This document shows, in pieces, positions 1-7,869 of a stretch of DNA of 64,000 bases; the first letter of the stretch is position 1, and every line of letters begins with the position of its first letter. The DNA is taken from contig JBBSGB010000012.1 of NCBI GenBank assembly GCA_038254545.1, positions 1 to 64,000 on the forward strand. The letters run 5' to 3'. The position numbers were made by a program, and so were the translations under genes. The stretch comes from CAHJXF01 sp038254545 (lineage in GTDB: Bacteria > Pseudomonadota > Gammaproteobacteria > Burkholderiales > Burkholderiaceae_D). Under the pieces are notes generated by a model. That model was not told the origin of the DNA. It saw only the letters and a list, made by a program, of their open reading frames with translations, and ran no database searches.

Positions 1-267
1 AAAGAAAAGTGTTTGGGCGTCGCCTTGAAGGGAAAGAACGATTGCAAAGCGGGCGCCGGCACTTCCAAGGTCGACTATCAGGGATTGCGTTTTCGCTCGT
101 TCCCAAGGGAACCTGCGCAAAGTCACTCTCGAGGGCGTCAGCGACCGGCTTCGGTCAGCCCGACGAATTCAAGGAAAAGAACGCTTGAACGATCTTTAGG
201 TCGGAGCAGTTACCAAGTCGGCAAGCGTCCGCTCGCCGACAACAAACCCGAACGAATGGAGCCTGTG

Positions 268-729
268 ATGCGGAACTATGGCAAAGGAATATTGGCAGGT
301 TTGGCGGCGACGGTCGTCCTGTCGGTGCTGATGGTGATGAAGGCCATGATGGGCATCCTGCCGGCGCTTGATCTTCCACGCATGATTGCCGGCATGATGG
401 GCGCACCGGACGCGCCGCTGCTGGGCTGGATCGTTCATTTCATAATCGGCGTTGTGGGATACGGCATCGCGATCGCCGTGTTTGGAAATTCTTCAACGGG
501 CATCGGCAACGTCTGGCGCGGCATCGTGATGGCCATGGTTGGCTGGCTGGTCATGATGGTCGTGCTGATGCCCATGGCGGGGGCCGGCTTCTTCGGCATG
601 AAGATAGGCATCATGGCGCCGATGATGACGCTCGTCCTGCACATCATCTTCGGTGCGGTACTCGGGTGGGTCTATGGCCGGTTGATTGGCAACGATCACC
701 GATTAGCCGGTGTCCGCGCCCAGGTTTAG
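268..729 (+). CDS. DUF6789-family integral membrane protein
   Basis: A protein of about 153 residues with four hydrophobic segments (roughly residues 7-27, 48-70, 80-107 and 118-143). Glycine- and methionine-rich helices, a WIVHF motif and a VLHIIFGAVLGWVYGR tail match what I know of the DUF6789 family, whose function is unknown. The ATG at 268 is preferred because a GGAG lies about six bases upstream; an in-frame ATG at 256 is the alternative. The reading frame stays open upstream to position 13, but that part is Arg/Ser-rich and does not look coded. It stands alone, with a decayed stretch downstream. Confidence 0.75.
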   Translation: MRNYGKGILAGLAATVVLSVLMVMKAMMGILPALDLPRMIAGMMGAPDAPLLGWIVHFIIGVVGYGIAIAVFGNSSTGIGNVWRGIVMAMVGWLVMMVVLMPMAGAGFFGMKIGIMAPMMTLVLHIIFGAVLGWVYGRLIGNDHRLAGVRAQV

Positions 730-926
730 CGGCGCGTCGCACGAAACATCGGAGGACTCGCCGCTGTCGCTGGATATCATTGGGTGTCTCGCGGGGCGCC
801 CCACAGAGAATCGATGCGGCCCGCGTGCCAGACACGCGCGGTCGCCGTGCGGCAAAAAGATCAGATGTCCCCTTTCGAAACGTGCCGGCATCAGCATGAA
901 ACCTGAGCACTTCCGGGACGTTCTCA

Positions 927-1062
927 ATGCGCAGCCGACGGTATCCCACTCATGGTACTTGGACAACCATCCTTCTCTATCTCATTTATGGCGCGCGGCC
1001 CGGGCGCGGTGTCGATCGACCACCTGATCAAAAAGCGCTTTGGACCTCCGTCGACGGGATAG
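927..1062 (+). pseudogene. DoxX-family C-terminal remnant
   Basis: Two adjacent frames together give a tail like the C-terminus of DoxX-family membrane proteins: ILLYLIYGA in the frame starting at 927, then RGPGAVSIDHLIKKRFGP in the next frame, ending at the stop at 1060-1062. DoxX proteins typically end with a hydrophobic helix followed by a GPG..S.D.L..R motif. No start or upstream helices are found in 730-926, so this is at most a frameshifted fragment. The match is from memory of the family, so confidence is low. The rest of 730-1125 shows nothing I can name. Confidence 0.35.
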
Positions 1063-1125
1063 ACTATTGCATCGCGTTCGCACCATCGCGAAGCCGCCTT
1101 CGCGATTCCATCCAGCCATTTTTCC

Positions 1126-1443
1126 ATGTCGCTGACAAATCGGCAGCGTAATCCGGAATCGAATCGACCTCTCAGAGCCGTGCGCCTTCCGGGATTGGTC
1201 ATCACCGAGTCGATCGCCACCTCGGCCTTCAAGGTATCGCTGGTGGTTGGCACTGCGCTGAATGTCATCAACAACGGCCCCCAATGGTTCAGTGGCGATT
1301 CGATCAGTGCCTGGAAGATTGCACTGAACTATCTCGTGCCATTTCTCGTTTCGAGTTACAGCGGCGCGCGAAACGAGGCGCAAGTCATCCGGCCTCAACC
1401 GGGAGACGACTCGGACGTTGAACGTGCGTCAACGGATGCCTAG
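1126..1443 (+). CDS. nrtS: NrtS-like nitrate/nitrite transporter
   Basis: A small membrane protein of 105 residues. Residues about 28-50 (SIATSAFKVSLVVGTALNVIN) and 62-78 (AWKIALNYLVPFLVSSY) form two hydrophobic segments. They carry the K.x.LVVGT.LN.IN and WKI.L.YLVPF.VS.Y patterns of the NrtS family, which moves nitrate/nitrite in some cyanobacteria and proteobacteria. Family members are usually 70-100 residues, so the length fits. The charged N- and C-terminal tails are poorly conserved. The start at 1126 has no clear ribosome binding site. No nitrate reductase gene lies nearby, so the physiological substrate is inferred from the family only. Confidence 0.65.
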   Translation: MSLTNRQRNPESNRPLRAVRLPGLVITESIATSAFKVSLVVGTALNVINNGPQWFSGDSISAWKIALNYLVPFLVSSYSGARNEAQVIRPQPGDDSDVERASTDA

Positions 1444-1500
1444 GGCCTGGTCGTGCCGGGGAGATCGTTCTCCACGGCTGCGTGCGCTTCGGCTGCAGAT

Positions 1501-2181
1501 TCAAGTGCCGAGTGCATCAGCCAACGCGGAAAAGTCAGCCACGTCGATTTCAGGAGCTTCTGCCAGCAGAAAGATCTGTTGTCCGGGACGCGCGATGAAC
1601 GCGGCCTGCAGTCCCGCCCATTTCGCGCCCGCGACATCCCACCCATGCGCCGCAACCAGCATGCAGTCGGCCGGAGCGGCATTCATTTCCCTCGCGGCCC
1701 ATTCGTAAACAGAGCGATGCGGCTTGAACAGTTGTGGCGTCTCGACGCTCAACTGCTGCTCGAAGAAGCCAGCCAACGCTGAATGCTCTAGTTGGGCCTT
1801 GACCCCGGCCTTCGAGGAATTGGTGAGCGTCGCGAGGCGGTAGCCGTCGCGTTTCAACCGCTCGAGCGCGGGCACTACGTCAGGGTGCGGCGATAGACTG
1901 CGCATGCCACCCAGTACTTCCTTGGCGTCGTCAGCCTTCAGCGTGATGTCGCGGTTGCGCGCAAGCATCCGGAGGACAGCCGCGCCGATCTCCATGAGGT
2001 CGGTGTACCTGCCACTGACGGTCATCACCAGGGAATGGTGCAGCATCGTCGAGAACCACAACGTCGCGCCACTCTCATCGAGCAGGAGATCGTTGATGCT
2101 TTGCTTGACCGGCGCCAGATCGAGCAGCGTTTCGTTGACGTCGAACAGAAGGACCTGCGGACGCGGATGTTGATTCAGCAT
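1501..2181 (-). CDS. Type II haloacid dehalogenase (HAD superfamily)
   Basis: A 226-residue HAD hydrolase of the L-2-haloacid dehalogenase type, which removes halide from short 2-haloacids through an aspartyl ester. Motif I is FDVNETLLDL with nucleophile Asp14. Motif II is TLTNSS near residue 120, the motif III lysine is in LFKPHRSVY near 152, and motif IV is AAHGWDVAGA near 180. Length matches the family (220-240 residues). No haloacid permease is adjacent and the gene seems monocistronic, facing the NrsF/sigma pair. Substrate cannot be read from sequence; many homologs act on other phosphorylated or halogenated compounds. Confidence 0.88.
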   Translation of the reverse strand: MLNQHPRPQVLLFDVNETLLDLAPVKQSINDLLLDESGATLWFSTMLHHSLVMTVSGRYTDLMEIGAAVLRMLARNRDITLKADDAKEVLGGMRSLSPHPDVVPALERLKRDGYRLATLTNSSKAGVKAQLEHSALAGFFEQQLSVETPQLFKPHRSVYEWAAREMNAAPADCMLVAAHGWDVAGAKWAGLQAAFIARPGQQIFLLAEAPEIDVADFSALADALGT

Positions 2182-2245
2182 GGTTCACCTTTGAAAAGCC
2201 CACGCGACGTCGGTGCGACGAGCATCGATGGTTCCCGCTGCATCG

Positions 2246-2884
2246 CTACCAGTGCAGCAGGCGTCGACCGAACGCAGCGCCGATGAGCCCGGCAAGCAAA
2301 ATACCGATCGTGTACCAGATTGGGACAAATGTAGGCGACGTCGCGATACACGCGAGCGCGTAGCCCAAAGCACCGACTGCGCCCGCAAGTACGCCAGCAA
2401 CAAACCCCGCAACGCCAGGCCGCGTCGGCGCCATCCCTTTCATCGCCCACGACGCACCAGCCAATGTCGGCAGTGAGAGTGCAAGAATCGCCCAGGGGCA
2501 GAACCACCACGACATCCCGAACGTAAGAGCATGCCGTTCGGACGGCGCGCTCTTAAGCACTATGGCCGTCATGCCGGCGGCAACCATGGCGATCACCACC
2601 AGCGCTACCGCCGCAGTCGCTCGACCAACCTCAGTTCCTGGGCGCGCGAGCCGACCGGCCAGCCACGCAGCGCTCGCGGTCATGCAGAGCGCATAAAACA
2701 CTTTCATCCACAGCGCACCGCTCGTCGCCCGTGCCACCGGCGCAACGCCCAGAACAGCGGTGGCGAGCGCGGCGCTGATCAGGAATCCGCAGACCATGAC
2801 TGGCGCGAGTCGCTTCGCCATCATGGCGCGCGGTGCGGGCCCTGCGTCCCGCACTAAAGCGTTAATCAAGTCGTCGGAATTCAT
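2246..2884 (-). CDS. NrsF-family (DUF1109) membrane anti-sigma factor
   Basis: A 212-residue protein with six hydrophobic segments after a short cytoplasmic start (M-NSDDLINALVRDAG). That N-terminal pattern and the repeated helices with conserved W and P residues are typical of NrsF/DUF1109 proteins, which hold a partner ECF sigma factor at the membrane until a stress signal arrives. It overlaps the 3' end of the upstream sigma factor gene by 23 bases, so the two are co-transcribed and probably translationally coupled. The pairing strongly supports the anti-sigma role; the inducing signal is unknown. Confidence 0.85.
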   Translation of the reverse strand: MNSDDLINALVRDAGPAPRAMMAKRLAPVMVCGFLISAALATAVLGVAPVARATSGALWMKVFYALCMTASAAWLAGRLARPGTEVGRATAAVALVVIAMVAAGMTAIVLKSAPSERHALTFGMSWWFCPWAILALSLPTLAGASWAMKGMAPTRPGVAGFVAGVLAGAVGALGYALACIATSPTFVPIWYTIGILLAGLIGAAFGRRLLHW

Positions 2885-3407
2885 GCGCCGCTCTTACAAT
2901 TTTTGCAAGCCGCCTCAATCCCCGGTGCACCTGCACCTTGAGCGCCGAAACCGAAACGCCCGTGCGACGAGACGCCTCAACCGCCGTCAACCCTTCAATC
3001 TTGATGAAGAGGATCGCCTGCTGCTGAAGGTGGGGGAGTGATTTCACCAAGGACAAGAGATCGCGTCTCGTCTGTCGATCCGCGTCTACAACTGGATGCA
3101 ACGCATCATCTGTCGAATCGAACGAATCGTGCAGCGCTTCGCGACGTCCCCGACGGCGAAGCAGATCGATCAGCTTGTGCCGCGCGATCGCATGCATCCA
3201 TGCGCTGACCGGAATCTCGCTGGAATAGGTACCGCGATGAAGGTGCAAGGCCAATAGCGTTTCCTGAATCAGATCCTCGACCTCGTCCGAGGCGTTGGAC
3301 AAGCGACGTCCAAAAAAAACTCGAAGGCGAATCGCGATCATTGCAAGCGACGCACGATAGGCCGGTCGTCTCCGCCTTGCGCAAGCATCCAGAGAGGCTT
3401 CAATCAC
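2862..3407 (-). CDS. ECF-type RNA polymerase sigma factor (SigF/NrsF-linked)
   Basis: A 181-residue sigma-70 family protein. Region 2 spans about residues 20-90, including the DEVEDLIQETLLALH signature and the WMHAIARHKLIDLLRR segment that binds the -10 element. Region 4 spans about 115-170, with a helix-turn-helix TAVEASRRTGVSVSALKVQVHRG. The GTG start at 3407 is chosen because the region-2 helix needs the residues before the internal Met at about 22; the ribosome binding site is weak. The overlapping downstream NrsF-type gene makes this a sigma/anti-sigma pair of the kind that answers oxidative or metal stress in proteobacteria (family inference). Confidence 0.86.
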   Translation of the reverse strand: MIEASLDACARRRRPAYRASLAMIAIRLRVFFGRRLSNASDEVEDLIQETLLALHLHRGTYSSEIPVSAWMHAIARHKLIDLLRRRGRREALHDSFDSTDDALHPVVDADRQTRRDLLSLVKSLPHLQQQAILFIKIEGLTAVEASRRTGVSVSALKVQVHRGLRRLAKIVRAAHEFRRLD

Positions 3408-3632
3408 GATTCAAACGGGTCGCTTTGAGGGGGAATACCACACGGCGTAGAAAGGGCTGTGCGCGCCATTCACCTGCCGCAACCAGCCGGCGATGGCCAG
3501 CAAAGGCATGCACGCTCGCAAGGTTGAACCTTCAATATCGGGAAAAGCAGACGTTAGTCGACTCCGCTGGGTGACCCGCTGCGATCGACGTGAGACTGCC
3601 CGTCGCTATTCGATCATTACCTGACGACGAAA

Positions 3633-4040
3633 TCAGACCTGCTGCAGGGACCCGATTAGAGGGCACGTCACAGGACCGCGTACCGAACCGCATCGCGCCA
3701 CGAGTTTGGCAAGGGCCGACTCGATACGCCGCAGGTCTGCAAGTTTCTCACGCACGTCGTGAAGCTTGTGCTCGGCAAGCCTGCGGGCTTCGTCGCAATG
3801 CGTCCCGTCCTCCAGCATCAGTAGTTCGCCAACTTCGTCGAGGCTGAAACCCAACCGCTGCGCAGACTTGATGAACTGCACCCGTGCGAGGTCAGCCTCT
3901 ATGTAGCGACGAATGCTGCCATAGGGCCGCTCGGGTTCGGTCAACAGACCCTTGCGCTGGTAAAAGCGAATGGTCTCGACATTGACGCCTGCCGTATCCG
4001 CCAGCACGCCGATGGTGAAATTTTCCGATGCTATTGCCAT
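3633..4040 (-). CDS. merR: Mercury-responsive transcriptional regulator MerR
   Basis: A 135-residue MerR. The N-terminal winged helix-turn-helix includes TAGVNVETIRFYQRKGLL. The three mercury ligands are all present at the same positions as in Tn501 MerR: Cys82 (GTHCDEA), Cys117 (ARCGS) and Cys126 (VTCPL). The ATG at 4040 is chosen over an in-frame ATG at 4088, because the longer form would run through the mer promoter. The gene is divergent from merT and the operator lies between them. It should repress, and on Hg(II) binding activate, the merTP promoter. Confidence 0.96.
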   Translation of the reverse strand: MAIASENFTIGVLADTAGVNVETIRFYQRKGLLTEPERPYGSIRRYIEADLARVQFIKSAQRLGFSLDEVGELLMLEDGTHCDEARRLAEHKLHDVREKLADLRRIESALAKLVARCGSVRGPVTCPLIGSLQQV

Positions 4041-4045
4041 TACGC

Positions 4046-4076
4046 TTGACTCCGTACTTAAGTACGGAAGTAAGCT
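4046..4076 (+). promoter_or_regulatory. MerR-type mer operon promoter and operator
   Basis: A -35 hexamer TTGACT (4046-4051) and a -10 hexamer TAAGCT (4071-4076) are separated by 19 bp. This over-long spacer is the hallmark of MerR-activated promoters. Within it lies a perfect 18-bp palindrome, TCCGTACTTAAGTACGGA (4051-4068). The layout and most bases match the known Tn501/Tn21 merT promoter. It sits between divergent merR and merT, and merT begins only seven bases after the -10. Confidence 0.95.
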
Positions 4077-4082
4077 TATCCC

Positions 4083-4463
4083 ATGCAATCGAATCCATCA
4101 AATGAAAACCCCGTTTCGGCACCAGGAGCCGGACGCGGCGCGCTGCTTGCCGGCGGCGTCGCGGCCGTCCTCGCCTCGACCTGCTGTCTTGGGCCGCTGG
4201 TGCTGATTGGCCTGGGCTTCTCCGGAGCCTGGATCGGCAACCTGACGGTCCTGGAACCCTATCGCCCGGTCTTCATTGGAGCGGCACTCGTCTCACTATT
4301 CTTTGCCCATCGGCGCATCTGGGGACCGGCCATTGCGTGCCAGCCCGACGAAACCTGTGCGATGCCGCAGGTCAAGTACGTCTACAAGCTGCTGTTCGCG
4401 GTGGCGATCGTGCTGGTACTGATCGCGCTGGCGTTTCCCTACATCGCGCCTTGGTTCTACTGA
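4083..4463 (+). CDS. merT: Mercuric ion transporter MerT
   Basis: A 126-residue inner-membrane protein with three hydrophobic segments (about 20-42, 62-78 and 100-122). The vicinal Cys34-Cys35 pair in helix 1 (STCCLGP) and the cytoplasmic loop cysteines Cys86 and Cys92 (IACQPDETCAMP) are the mercury-relay residues of MerT, which takes Hg(II) from MerP and delivers it to the cytoplasm. The ATG at 4083 falls at the expected transcription start, so the mRNA may be leaderless; no other in-frame start fits before the first helix. merP follows after 12 bases. Confidence 0.95.
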   Translation: MQSNPSNENPVSAPGAGRGALLAGGVAAVLASTCCLGPLVLIGLGFSGAWIGNLTVLEPYRPVFIGAALVSLFFAHRRIWGPAIACQPDETCAMPQVKYVYKLLFAVAIVLVLIALAFPYIAPWFY

Positions 4464-4475
4464 AAGGAAATTGCC

Positions 4476-4763
4476 ATGAAGAAACATCTGCTCGCGCTGA
4501 CTGTATTGACAACATTGACAGCGCCCGTCTGGGCTGCGTCCAGGACCGTCATATTGTCGGTGCCGACGATGGACTGCCCCGTTTGCCCGTTCACGGTCAA
4601 GAAGGCGCTCACCAAAGTGACCGGTGTCAGCCAAGCCGCAGTCAACTTCGACAAGCGTCAAGCGATGGTCATTTTTGATGATGCTAAGACCAGCGTCGTG
4701 GCACTCACTCGCGCCACTGCGAATGCAGGGTATCCGTCGGCCTTGGCGGGAAACGCGAAGTGA
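4476..4763 (+). CDS. merP: Periplasmic mercury-binding protein MerP
   Basis: A 95-residue protein with a Sec signal peptide (residues 1-20, cut near VWA-A) and an HMA fold. The metal site is TMDCPVC (Cys34 and Cys37), the MerP form of GMTCxxC. It scavenges Hg(II) in the periplasm and hands it to MerT. GAAAGGA is a good ribosome binding site just before the start. The stop overlaps the GTG of the next gene. Length matches the family. Confidence 0.95.
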   Translation: MKKHLLALTVLTTLTAPVWAASRTVILSVPTMDCPVCPFTVKKALTKVTGVSQAAVNFDKRQAMVIFDDAKTSVVALTRATANAGYPSALAGNAK

Positions 4764-4981
4764 GCGCAGTGATCCTGGAATCGACGCTGATCTGCCCCGA
4801 GTGCGGGCACGTCAAAGCGGAAACAATGCCGAGGGATGCCTGCCAGTGGTTCTATGAGTGTGCGCGATGCCACGCGGTTCTGAAGCCGCGGCAAGGGGAC
4901 TGCTGCGTCTACTGCTCCTACGGCTCCGTGCCCTGCCCGCCGATTCAGCAGCGAGACAAGCGGGATAGTTGCTGCGGCTGA
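4760..4981 (+). CDS. GDCCVxC-domain protein of the mer operon
   Basis: A 73-residue cysteine-rich protein. An N-terminal CPECGH pair and a central CARCHAVLKP look like a small zinc ribbon. The GDCCVYCSYGSVPCPP block (about residues 45-60) is the signature of GDCCVxC-domain proteins, some of which are selenoproteins and which often lie in mercury operons. All positions here are cysteine. It ends with a CC pair. The GTG start at 4760 overlaps the merP stop, so it is part of the merTP transcript. A role in binding or shuttling Hg(II) is inferred from context; no biochemical function is known to me. Confidence 0.85.
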   Translation: MSAVILESTLICPECGHVKAETMPRDACQWFYECARCHAVLKPRQGDCCVYCSYGSVPCPPIQQRDKRDSCCG

Positions 4982-6446
4982 TCAGATTGATCCGTGCACA
5001 CCGCTCCGTGCCGGGTGCCTCTCATTTCGTCAGTGCGGCAGCCCAAACCAGAGGTGTGGTGCCAGCCTCTAAGGCTAGGTCAGGGCGTACTCCGCGTCGC
5101 ATCGGGACGACGAATCCTCGCCGGCACCTGTCGCGACACCATCGGGTCTCCATTCATCGAGACGTCTGGTGAAAAAGCGGGTACACGCGAGCCTTCTGAC
5201 CGACTATTCATCGCCGAACTTCCCCTGAGCATGATGGCGGTTCTCGACCGAGGAGGTGAAAAACTCTCAGCAGGGACGATCATGAACAGAAGAGCTTGGG
5301 CCGCGGTTTCCGACAGATCCACAACGCCCTCGCGCACGTGCTATTGCAGGCTGCGTCGAGGCTCGTTCAGCGTTTCTGATCAACCTCACGCTGAAAGCCA
5401 TCCCGGATTTCCCGACCGCTGCGTGGTCCGAGCCATCCGCTCGCCAGCTCGCAGGCGCGCCAGCGCATGCCGCGCCCCAGATTGGCGGGGCTGTGGGAGC
5501 GGGGCCGCGTGGACCGCTTCGCGCCGACCTTGCTTGCTTCGCACAGGACGCGGATAACGAACCGCGGCATCCGGCCCGACTGACGCGCATTCGGCGGTCT
5601 CGGCCGGGCACGGAACGGTCCGCGTCGCGCAGGCTCACTATGGCCCTCCGCCGCAGTAGGGCGCAGTAGATCGCGCACGGCACGCCGCCGGTTGCGCAGG
5701 CACGCGGCGTCGCGCTTGCTGACAGCACCAGCGCCCCAGGGCGCTGTGCCGCGTTCAACCCACGTGCAGACCGACTTTGCGGCCGACGACGTGCCGGCCC
5801 TTTTATCTGCCTAGCTGATTCGGGCGGCAAATACACCGCCCTCATCCGCTCGTCGCCTTCGGCGCCGTTTAAGTCTGCACATGAGCAGAACACTCGAGTT
5901 GGGTCGCTCGCAGTCGATCGCGACGTCTGCGGCCAGATGGTTCATGGGTAGTTCCGTGCTCAACTTTGGCGGTCGGCACATGCTCTGGTCAGAAGGGATC
6001 GGGGTGGCGCAAGCACTCACGGCGTGCTCCCGAAGCGATGCCAACCGATACCGTTTCCGCACCGACAAGATAGCGCGCTCGCCCCGACCAAGACTCCACT
6101 AGGACACCTCCGTTGCACGTTGAATGCTTTCAACGCAATTCTCCTTCTTGACAGCTTCGCTGCCAATTCCATACAAATGGAACGACGTCGCAGACGCTGC
6201 GGTAGGCTGGCAGCAAGTCCGACCACTATGCCGTGTTCGACAGAATGCTCAAGCGAGGGAATCCGACCGATGATTGGGCAACATTGGTCGCGGCGCGCCA
6301 AACGGATTGGTCCCCGCAGGACAAGCCACGATGAGTTTCGGATGGAAAAATCGAGTCGCGCCGTCAAGGGATCGTCAACGAAGCGCATGCGGACGTAATG
6401 ACTTGCTTGAGTTGACGACATACTTCGTGCCAACCCGCTTGCGTGG
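4982..6446. other. Stretch of about 1.5 kb without a recognisable gene
   Basis: Open frames here are Arg/Ser/Pro-rich, overlap each other on both strands and carry no motif I recognise. No transposase, tRNA, inverted-repeat ends or terminator was seen. Short pieces near 6124-6450 read more like protein: one frame from the ATG at 6124 contains YKWNDVADAAVGW, and the neighbouring frame then contains HYAVFDRMLKRGNP up to the stop at 6332. They may be a frameshifted remnant. In mer operons merA often follows; none is present here. Confidence 0.5.
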
Positions 6447-6585
6447 GTGATGCAAATCTCGATGCAAACTCAAATTCCCTGGTTCCCTCCCATTGCGAAA
6501 TCGTCCCTCATGAGCGAGGCCGAGATCGGCGCTCTGCGGCCACTTAGCGAGCCTCATCCCGATCCGGTCGCCGAGATGCCTTCGG

Positions 6586-7863
6586 ATGCAGCAGAGCGGC
6601 CAGTGGCATTCCAACCAGATGGCGGGCAGGCGCTGGGCCGCGGCTTGCGTGTCGCTGGAAATCACGCAGCGATGCAACCTCGATTGCACGCTGTGCTATC
6701 TGAGCGACAGCGCGGAAGCGGTGCGCGACTTTCCGCTCGAGGACGTGTTCAGGCGCATCGACCTGATCTGCGACCACTATGGACCGGGCACCGATGTGCA
6801 GGTTTCGGGGGGCGAGCCGACATTGCGCAAACGCGACGAACTGGTCGCGATCGTCAGGCGCCTGACCGAGCGCGGACTGCGCGGCACGCTGTTCACCAAC
6901 GGCATCAAGGCGACGCGCGATTTGCTGAGCGAACTCGCGGAAGTCGGCCTGACCGACGTGGCCTTTCACGTGGACATGACTCAGCAGCGCGCCAGCTATG
7001 TGAGCGAGGCCGCGCTGAACGCGCTACGCCTTGCATACATCGATCGCGCCCGCGGCCTGCCGATCAGCGTGTTCTTCAATACCACGGTGTATGCCGGCAA
7101 TCTCGACGACGTGCCGATGCTCGCCGCGTTCTTCAAGGCGAACACCGACGTCGTTCGCCTCGCGTCGTTTCAACTGCAGGCTGAGACCGGCCGCGGCGTG
7201 CTCGGAGCGCGCGTGGATGCGATCAGCAACGACAGCATCGCAGCGCGCCTGCAAAGCGGCGCCGGTGCGACGCTGTCTTTCAACGCGCTGATGGCAGTTC
7301 ATCGCGATTGCAACCGCAGCGCGGTGATGCTGGTCATCAACGGCCGGGCCTACGATGCATTCGACGACAGCACCTTCATCGCACGCTTCATGCGCGAGAC
7401 GGCCGGCATGCGCATCGACCGGGGCACGCCGGGGCGGGCGGTGCGATCGCTCTTGATCGGAGTAGCCCGTCGCCCGCGGCTCGCGTTGGCCGGCGCGGCA
7501 TGGGTTGCGCGGTTTGCCTGGAAGGTTCGGCGCGATCTGTTCGCGGGAAGGGGCCGGGTCCACAAGCTCACGTTCTTCACTCACAACTTCATGGATGCCT
7601 GCTCGCTGGGCCGTGAGCGCGTCGAGGCCTGTGTGTTCATGGCGATCACGCAAGACGGACCCTTGAGCATGTGCGCCTTCAACGCGCGGCGCGATCGGTA
7701 TCTACTGCGACCACTGGCGACTGCGGGCGGACCGTGGCAGCCGCTGGCCGCGTCGATCGTCGGCGCACCGACGTTCCCGATCAAGTTGCTGAAGGGTCGC
7801 TCGCGCGAAGCCTGGCTGCGCGAGCACCGCGGCAACCGTTCACGGCTTGCGCGAGAGCCATGA
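6586..7863 (+). CDS. Radical SAM protein (DUF547-associated)
   Basis: A 425-residue radical SAM enzyme. The cluster motif CNLDCTLC (Cys30, Cys34 and Cys37) is preceded by the ACVSLEITQR strand and followed by SGGEPTLRK (SAM contact, about 74-82). A C-terminal block near residues 340-365 (HNFMDACSLGRERVEAC, then MCAFNA) has spaced cysteines like those of the pterin-methylase branch, suggesting a second metal site. The start is uncertain. Better-looking N-terminal sequence (EIGALRPLSEPHPDPVAEM, then RPVAFQPDGG) lies in another frame from about 6510 and joins this one near 6624-6632, so a one-base frame change may have cut off the real start. The next gene follows after six bases. Substrate unknown. 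Confidence 0.8.
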   Translation: MQQSGQWHSNQMAGRRWAAACVSLEITQRCNLDCTLCYLSDSAEAVRDFPLEDVFRRIDLICDHYGPGTDVQVSGGEPTLRKRDELVAIVRRLTERGLRGTLFTNGIKATRDLLSELAEVGLTDVAFHVDMTQQRASYVSEAALNALRLAYIDRARGLPISVFFNTTVYAGNLDDVPMLAAFFKANTDVVRLASFQLQAETGRGVLGARVDAISNDSIAARLQSGAGATLSFNALMAVHRDCNRSAVMLVINGRAYDAFDDSTFIARFMRETAGMRIDRGTPGRAVRSLLIGVARRPRLALAGAAWVARFAWKVRRDLFAGRGRVHKLTFFTHNFMDACSLGRERVEACVFMAITQDGPLSMCAFNARRDRYLLRPLATAGGPWQPLAASIVGAPTFPIKLLKGRSREAWLREHRGNRSRLAREP

Positions 7864-7869
7864 TCGATC

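Noticed and set aside
5267..5893. Long minus-strand open frame in the gene-poor stretch
   Set aside because: Arg/Ser/Ala-rich with no motif, overlapped by other equally long frames on both strands; typical of GC-rich non-coding DNA.
6124..6450. Short pieces that read like protein (YKWNDVADAAVGW; HYAVFDRMLKRGNP; then a small frame from the ATG at 6331 to 6450)
   Set aside because: They lie in different frames, match no family I know and lack ribosome binding sites. Possibly a frameshifted remnant, but not supportable as a gene.
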